A DNA stretch of 42,326 nucleotides. Source: Candidatus Zipacnadia bacterium (GTDB lineage Bacteria > Armatimonadota > Zipacnadia > Zipacnadales > UBA5352). The position numbers and the translations under genes are program-made. Location: the NCBI GenBank assembly GCA_029820945.1, contig JALGUJ010000030.1, forward strand, positions 1-42,326. The letters run 5' to 3'. A model generated the notes under the pieces. That model worked only from the letters and a program-made list of their open reading frames with translations. It was not told where the DNA came from and made no database searches. This document shows, piece after piece, positions 38,609 through 42,326 of this stretch. Every line of letters begins with the position of its first letter. Position 1 is the first letter of the stretch.

Positions 38609-39592
38609 ATGGAGCAGGCACAGCAGGCCGGCAGGCCGGACGTCTCGATCGTCATCCCCGTCTACAACGAGGAGGAGACGCTTCCGCACCTGCGCGATGC
38701 GCTGGTCGAGGCCCTGGACGGCATGGACCGGAGCTGGGAAGTGCTGCTGGTCAACGACGGCAGCGGTGACCGCAGCGCGGAGATCATGGACGAGATCGCG
38801 CGCGGCGACGGCCGCTTCGCCGCCATCCACCTGCGCCGCAACTTCGGCCAGACCGCCGCCATGTCCGCGGGCTTTGACCACGCGCGGGGCGAGGTCATCG
38901 TGGCCATGGACGCCGACCTGCAGAACGACCCGGCCGACATCCCCAGGCTCCTGACCAGGATGGACGAGGGCTACGACGTGGTCAGCGGCTGGCGTAAGGA
39001 GCGCAAGGACCCGTTCGTCACCCGTATCCTGCCCTCACGCGTCGCCAACTGGCTGATCTCCACCGTCACCGGCGTGCGCCTGCACGACTACGGCTGCTCC
39101 CTGAAGGCCTACCGCCGCGAGATCCTCGACGACGTGCAGCTCTACGGCGAGATGCACCGCTTCATCCCCGCGCTCGCGCACTGGGCCGGCGCGCGCATCG
39201 CCGAGGTTGAGGTGACTCACCACCCCCGCGAGTTCGGCTCCAGTAAGTACGGCCTGGGACGCACCGCCCGCGTCTTCCTCGATCTGCTCACCGTCAAGTT
39301 CCTGCTCAGCTACGCCACCCGGCCCATCCAGGTCTTCGGCCGGTGGGGCCTGCTCATGGGGGCGATCGGCTTCCTGATGGCCCTCTGGCTGAGCTTCCGC
39401 AAGTTCTGCTTCGACGAGGACATCGGCAACCGGCCGGCGCTGCTGCTGGCCATCCTGCTCATCCTCGTGGGGCTGCAGTTCGTGACCATGGGCCTGCTGG
39501 CCGAGCTGCAGGCCCGCACCTACTACGAGGCCCAGAACAAGGCGATCTACGCCGTCCGGAAGATGACGCGGGGGGATGAGACGGAGACGTGA
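38609..39592 (+). CDS. GT2 polyprenyl-phosphate glycosyltransferase (327 aa)
   Basis: Makes a polyprenyl-phosphate-linked sugar from a nucleotide sugar, like ArnC, GtrB and DPM synthases. The GT-A domain carries VSIVIPVYNEEETLP, LLVNDGSGDRS, LRRNFGQTAAMSAGFDHARG, the metal-binding VAMDADLQNDP, DVVSGWRKERKDP, and HDYGCSLKAYRREIL with GEMHRFIP. Two C-terminal membrane helices (RWGLLMGAIGFLMALWLSF; LLLAILLILVGLQFVTMGLLAEL) and the RTYYEAQNKAIYAVRK tail are typical of the GtrB/ArnC group. ATG 38609 has GAGGAG with seven-base spacing. It likely supplies the donor for the divergent GT39 enzyme. Confidence 0.95.
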   Translation: MEQAQQAGRPDVSIVIPVYNEEETLPHLRDALVEALDGMDRSWEVLLVNDGSGDRSAEIMDEIARGDGRFAAIHLRRNFGQTAAMSAGFDHARGEVIVAMDADLQNDPADIPRLLTRMDEGYDVVSGWRKERKDPFVTRILPSRVANWLISTVTGVRLHDYGCSLKAYRREILDDVQLYGEMHRFIPALAHWAGARIAEVEVTHHPREFGSSKYGLGRTARVFLDLLTVKFLLSYATRPIQVFGRWGLLMGAIGFLMALWLSFRKFCFDEDIGNRPALLLAILLILVGLQFVTMGLLAELQARTYYEAQNKAIYAVRKMTRGDETET

Positions 39593-39798
39593 GCAGCGGC
39601 AGGCTGCACAGTGGTGCGGTCTCTCCACGCGGGTGCAGCACGCTCTCGTAGTGGCGCAACGCCAGCCGTTCCGGCGGCATCTGGGGCCCTGTCAGCTCTG
39701 CCGCGGCGTTCTCCGGCCATCGAGGTCGGCAGGCCGCAGGCCGGGATGACAGGGAGAAGGGCCTCCGGTCACGTATGTCGGCCGCCGTGGACCGCGCG

Positions 39799-40932
39799 TT
39801 ACTCTGAGACCTGAACCACCATGTCGTCGCGGTGGACGACCTCGGGCGGGCCGTCGCGGCGGATGATCTCGCGAATGCGGGAGGAGTGCTGGCCCCTGAT
39901 GGCTCTGGTCTCCTCCGCCGAGTAGTTGACGAGCCCGCGCGCGATCTCCCGCCCCTCGGCGTCGTTGACGGTCACGACGTCGCCGGCGTGGAAGTCGCCC
40001 TGCACGTCCGTAATGCCGCTGGGCAGGAGGCTGCAGCCGTCGGACTGCAGCAGAGCCCGCCGGGCGCCGCCATCCACGATTAGCGTTCCGCGCGGCTTCA
40101 GGTGCGCCGCCAGCCAGGCCCTGCGGCTGGGCATTCGCGGGCCGGGCAGCATACAGGTGCCGATCTCCTCGCCGCGAACGATCCGCGTCAGCACCTCCGG
40201 GACGTTGCCGTCGGCAATCACCACGCGAATGCCGCAGTCGGTGGCGCGGCGCGCCGCCTGGATCTTCTTCGCCATCCCGCCCAACGATTCGGGGCCACCC
40301 GCACCGGCAGCGAAGCGGCTCACATCCTCGTCAGGCTGGACCGTCCGGATCAGCTCGGCCCGGGGGCTCTGGCGCGGGTCGGCGGTGTAGAGCCCCTCCT
40401 GATCGGAGAGGATAACCAGCAGCTCGGCGGGTGTGATCGCGACTGCGACCATAGCCGCCAGCAGGTCGTTCTCGCCGAACGTCACCTGCTCCACGGTCAC
40501 GCTGTCGTTCTCGTTGATGACGGGCAGTACGCCCCAGGCCAGCAGGCCCTCCAGCGTCTGGCGCAGGCGCATGCAGCGGTCGCGGTTGACGACGTCGTCC
40601 TGCGTCAGCAGCACCTGCGCCGGTGCCAGGTGCACCTTCGCCAGGGAGTCGGCCCAATACCGGAGCATCACGGGCTGGCCGATGGCCGCCGCGGACGCCC
40701 GCTCGGCCACGCGCAGGGTCTTGCGCGGGCCCGGGAGCATGCGCCACCCCACGGTTACCGCGCCGGAGCTGACCAGGAGCACCTCGGTGCCCGCGTCGAT
40801 CAACTCGCGGATCTGCGCGCAGATGTGGTCCAGGAAGCGGCGACGCGGCCGGCCCTCATCGTCAACAACCAGCCGCGTCCCGACCTTAACCACCACGCGA
40901 TCGGGCATTTCGCGCCCACTATCGAAGCCCAC
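39799..40932 (-). CDS. proB: Glutamate 5-kinase (377 aa)
   Basis: First step of proline synthesis: ATP-dependent phosphorylation of glutamate. The amino-acid kinase domain shows RVVVKVGTRLV, LLVSSGAVTVGWRML, LPVINENDSVT, FGENDLLAAMVA, ILSDQEGLYTADPR and GGMAKKIQAARRA. A PUA domain (RGTLIVDGGARRALL ... ARGLVNYSAEETRAIRG) ends the protein, as in the long form of the enzyme. GTG 40932 has GAGGGG seven bases upstream, a site that overlaps the proA stop codon, so the two genes are translated in close succession. An internal ATG at 40908 is less well placed. Feedback inhibition by proline is usual in the family. Confidence 0.97.
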   Translation of the reverse strand: MGFDSGREMPDRVVVKVGTRLVVDDEGRPRRRFLDHICAQIRELIDAGTEVLLVSSGAVTVGWRMLPGPRKTLRVAERASAAAIGQPVMLRYWADSLAKVHLAPAQVLLTQDDVVNRDRCMRLRQTLEGLLAWGVLPVINENDSVTVEQVTFGENDLLAAMVAVAITPAELLVILSDQEGLYTADPRQSPRAELIRTVQPDEDVSRFAAGAGGPESLGGMAKKIQAARRATDCGIRVVIADGNVPEVLTRIVRGEEIGTCMLPGPRMPSRRAWLAAHLKPRGTLIVDGGARRALLQSDGCSLLPSGITDVQGDFHAGDVVTVNDAEGREIARGLVNYSAEETRAIRGQHSSRIREIIRRDGPPEVVHRDDMVVQVSE

Positions 40933-40943
40933 GGTTCGTCCCC

Positions 40944-42197
40944 TCAGGTGCGGATCTGTCCGTCACCGCGGCAGACGTACTTGAAGATCGTGAGCTGCGC
41001 CGCGCCGACCGGGCCGCGCGCGTGGATCTTGTCGGTGGAGACGCCGATCTCTGCGCCCAGCCCGAAGACGCCGCCGTCGGTCAACCGGGTGGAGGCGTTG
41101 TGGTAGACCGCCGCGGAATCCACCTCACGCAGGAAGCGTTCGGCGACCTCCTCGTCCTCCGTGATGACAGCCTCGGTCAGCCCCGATGTGTGCTCGGCGA
41201 TCTCCTCCAGCGCTTCATCGAGCGAGTCCACAATCATGACCGACAGGACCAGGTCCAGGTACTCGGTGTCGAAGTCCTCGTCGGTCGCGGGTTCGATGCC
41301 CTCCACCATCTCCATGGTGCGGGGGCAGCCGCGGATCTCGACCCCGGCCTCCTGCAGGTCCGCGACGATGGCGCGCAGCACCTCGGCCGCGTTCCTGTGA
41401 ACGTAGAGGTTCTCCACGGCGTTGCAGACGCCCGGCCGCTGCACCTTCGAGTTGTGCACCAGCTTCACGGCCAGCTCCGGGTCCGCATGCTCATCGACGT
41501 AGATCTGTGTCATGCCGCGATAGTGCTTGAGCACCGGCACCTGCGCGTTCTCGGTGACAGCGCGGATGAGGCCCTCGCCGCCACGCGGGACGATCAGGTC
41601 GATGTATTCGGGCAGCCGGCACATGGCCCCGACGGCCTCGCGGTCCGTGACCGGGATCATGGACACCGTGCCCGGCGGCAGGCCTGCGGCCTCGGCCGCC
41701 TCCTGCAGCACCCCGGCGAGCGCCAGGTTCGAGTTGATGGCCTCCGAGCCGCCGCGCAGCACGCAGGCATTGCCGGACTTCACGCACAGGCCTGCGGCGT
41801 CGGCGGTCACGTTCGGGCGCGACTCGTAGATGATGCCGATGACGCCGATGGGCACCGCGACGCGCTGGATGTGAAGGCCGCTGTCGATGGTCCACTCCGC
41901 AAGCACCTCGCCCACCGGGTCCGGCAGCTCGGCGATCTCCTCCAGCGCCGCGGCGATATCCTCGATACGCTCGTCGGTCAGCAGCAGGCGGTCGAGCATG
42001 GCAGCGCTCAGGCCGCTGTCCTCTCCGGCGGCCATATCCTCCGCGTTCGCGTTCTGGATGCGCCGGGCGTTGTCGCGGATGGCCTGTGCCATGGCGAGCA
42101 GCGCCCCGGCGCGTTGCTCGGCGCCGATGCTGCCGAGCGTGCGACTCGCCTGTCGCGCTGCCCTCGCTGCGTCTGTGACCTGATCCTCAACTGACAT
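40944..42197 (-). CDS. proA: Gamma-glutamyl phosphate reductase (417 aa)
   Basis: NADPH-dependent second step of proline synthesis, reducing gamma-glutamyl phosphate to the semialdehyde. Family motifs are present: VPIGVIGIIYESRPNVTADAA, GNACVLRGGSEAINSN, MCRLPEYIDLIVPRGG, and the catalytic cysteine in KVQRPGVCNAVENLYVH. The end reads VYHNASTRLTDGGVFGLGAEIGVSTDKIHARGP. ATG 42197 has GGAGG eight bases upstream. Length is normal. It is the first gene of a proA-proB operon with 11 bases between the reading frames. I find no clear promoter in the 129 bases left upstream. Confidence 0.98.
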   Translation of the reverse strand: MSVEDQVTDAARAARQASRTLGSIGAEQRAGALLAMAQAIRDNARRIQNANAEDMAAGEDSGLSAAMLDRLLLTDERIEDIAAALEEIAELPDPVGEVLAEWTIDSGLHIQRVAVPIGVIGIIYESRPNVTADAAGLCVKSGNACVLRGGSEAINSNLALAGVLQEAAEAAGLPPGTVSMIPVTDREAVGAMCRLPEYIDLIVPRGGEGLIRAVTENAQVPVLKHYRGMTQIYVDEHADPELAVKLVHNSKVQRPGVCNAVENLYVHRNAAEVLRAIVADLQEAGVEIRGCPRTMEMVEGIEPATDEDFDTEYLDLVLSVMIVDSLDEALEEIAEHTSGLTEAVITEDEEVAERFLREVDSAAVYHNASTRLTDGGVFGLGAEIGVSTDKIHARGPVGAAQLTIFKYVCRGDGQIRT

Positions 42198-42326
42198 GCT
42201 TGGAGCCTCCAGATTCGCTTCGTGCGACCGTCCATCTCAACGACGCTACCGCCGGGTGGCCCAGGCAAGGCCGACCGTCCGTACGGCAAACGACCCCTGC
42301 GGGCGGCGCAGGCACGCCGCCCCTCC

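Overview
The window is GC-rich (roughly two-thirds G+C) bacterial chromosome. The genes are tightly packed, GTG and TTG starts are common, and Shine-Dalgarno sites are often but not always strong. Two genes look like outer-membrane beta-barrels, and one of them ends in the C-terminal phenylalanine typical of barrel proteins, so the cell is probably diderm. The gene mix is a DUF4838 protein, a UroD/MtaA-like protein, a creatininase-family hydrolase, an FAD_oxidored-type flavoprotein, a copper-amine-oxidase N-terminal ('stalk') protein and large secreted carbohydrate-binding proteins. That mix is typical of Armatimonadota and of related soil or sediment phyla such as Planctomycetota, Hydrogenedentota and Lentisphaerota. 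Armatimonadota is my best guess, but it is an inference; no marker gene here settles it.

Layout. 1-5.1 kb (+): a small YjzC-like protein, a membrane protein, a small barrel-like protein, an MFS transporter fused to HEAT repeats, and a secreted Ig-like protein with a strange start. 5.1-8.8 kb (-): a DUF4838/CBM secreted protein, tRNA-Ala(CGC) with its own promoter and terminator, and exodeoxyribonuclease III. 9.3-12.9 kb (+): a 1230-residue secreted multidomain carbohydrate-related protein. 13.0-17.8 kb (-): a Ser/Thr kinase fused to a zinc ribbon and an eight-bladed PQQ propeller, and a 719-residue barrel-like protein with an ECF-type promoter. 18.3-19.7 kb: Hsp20 (+) behind a clear housekeeping promoter, converging on a creatininase-family hydrolase (-). 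19.9-25.8 kb (+): four secreted proteins. Two of them share a C-terminal domain, and one of those also carries a putative Cys-His-Asp papain-like domain. The other two are a TPR/TolB-propeller protein and a clan-A-like glycoside hydrolase.

25.8-36.3 kb (-) is one long run of genes starting at gatB. Many neighbours overlap by a few bases. In transcription order they are gatB, a fused MNT-HEPN protein, a 44-codon MNT remnant, a separate HEPN, a separate MNT with an altered catalytic residue, an FAD oxidoreductase, two paralogous TM-TPR-zinc-ribbon-TM proteins, a UroD-like protein, a lipoprotein, and then after a 116-base gap DUF1232, GNAT and TPR/TM proteins. A good sigma-70-like promoter sits just ahead of gatB. 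36.3-36.8 kb holds a small reading frame broken by an in-frame TAG. 36.8-39.6 kb: a GT39 (ArnT/PMT-type) glycosyltransferase diverges from a GT2 polyprenyl-phosphate glycosyltransferase, a plausible donor-maker and donor-user pair. 39.8-42.2 kb (-): proA-proB for proline biosynthesis.

The most unusual points are the MNT/HEPN cluster in three states of integrity behind gatB, the Cys-His-Asp secreted protein with the shared C-terminal domain, the kinase-zinc ribbon-PQQ fusion, the MFS-HEAT fusion, the strong Shine-Dalgarno placed before an ATA codon, and the amber-interrupted small gene.
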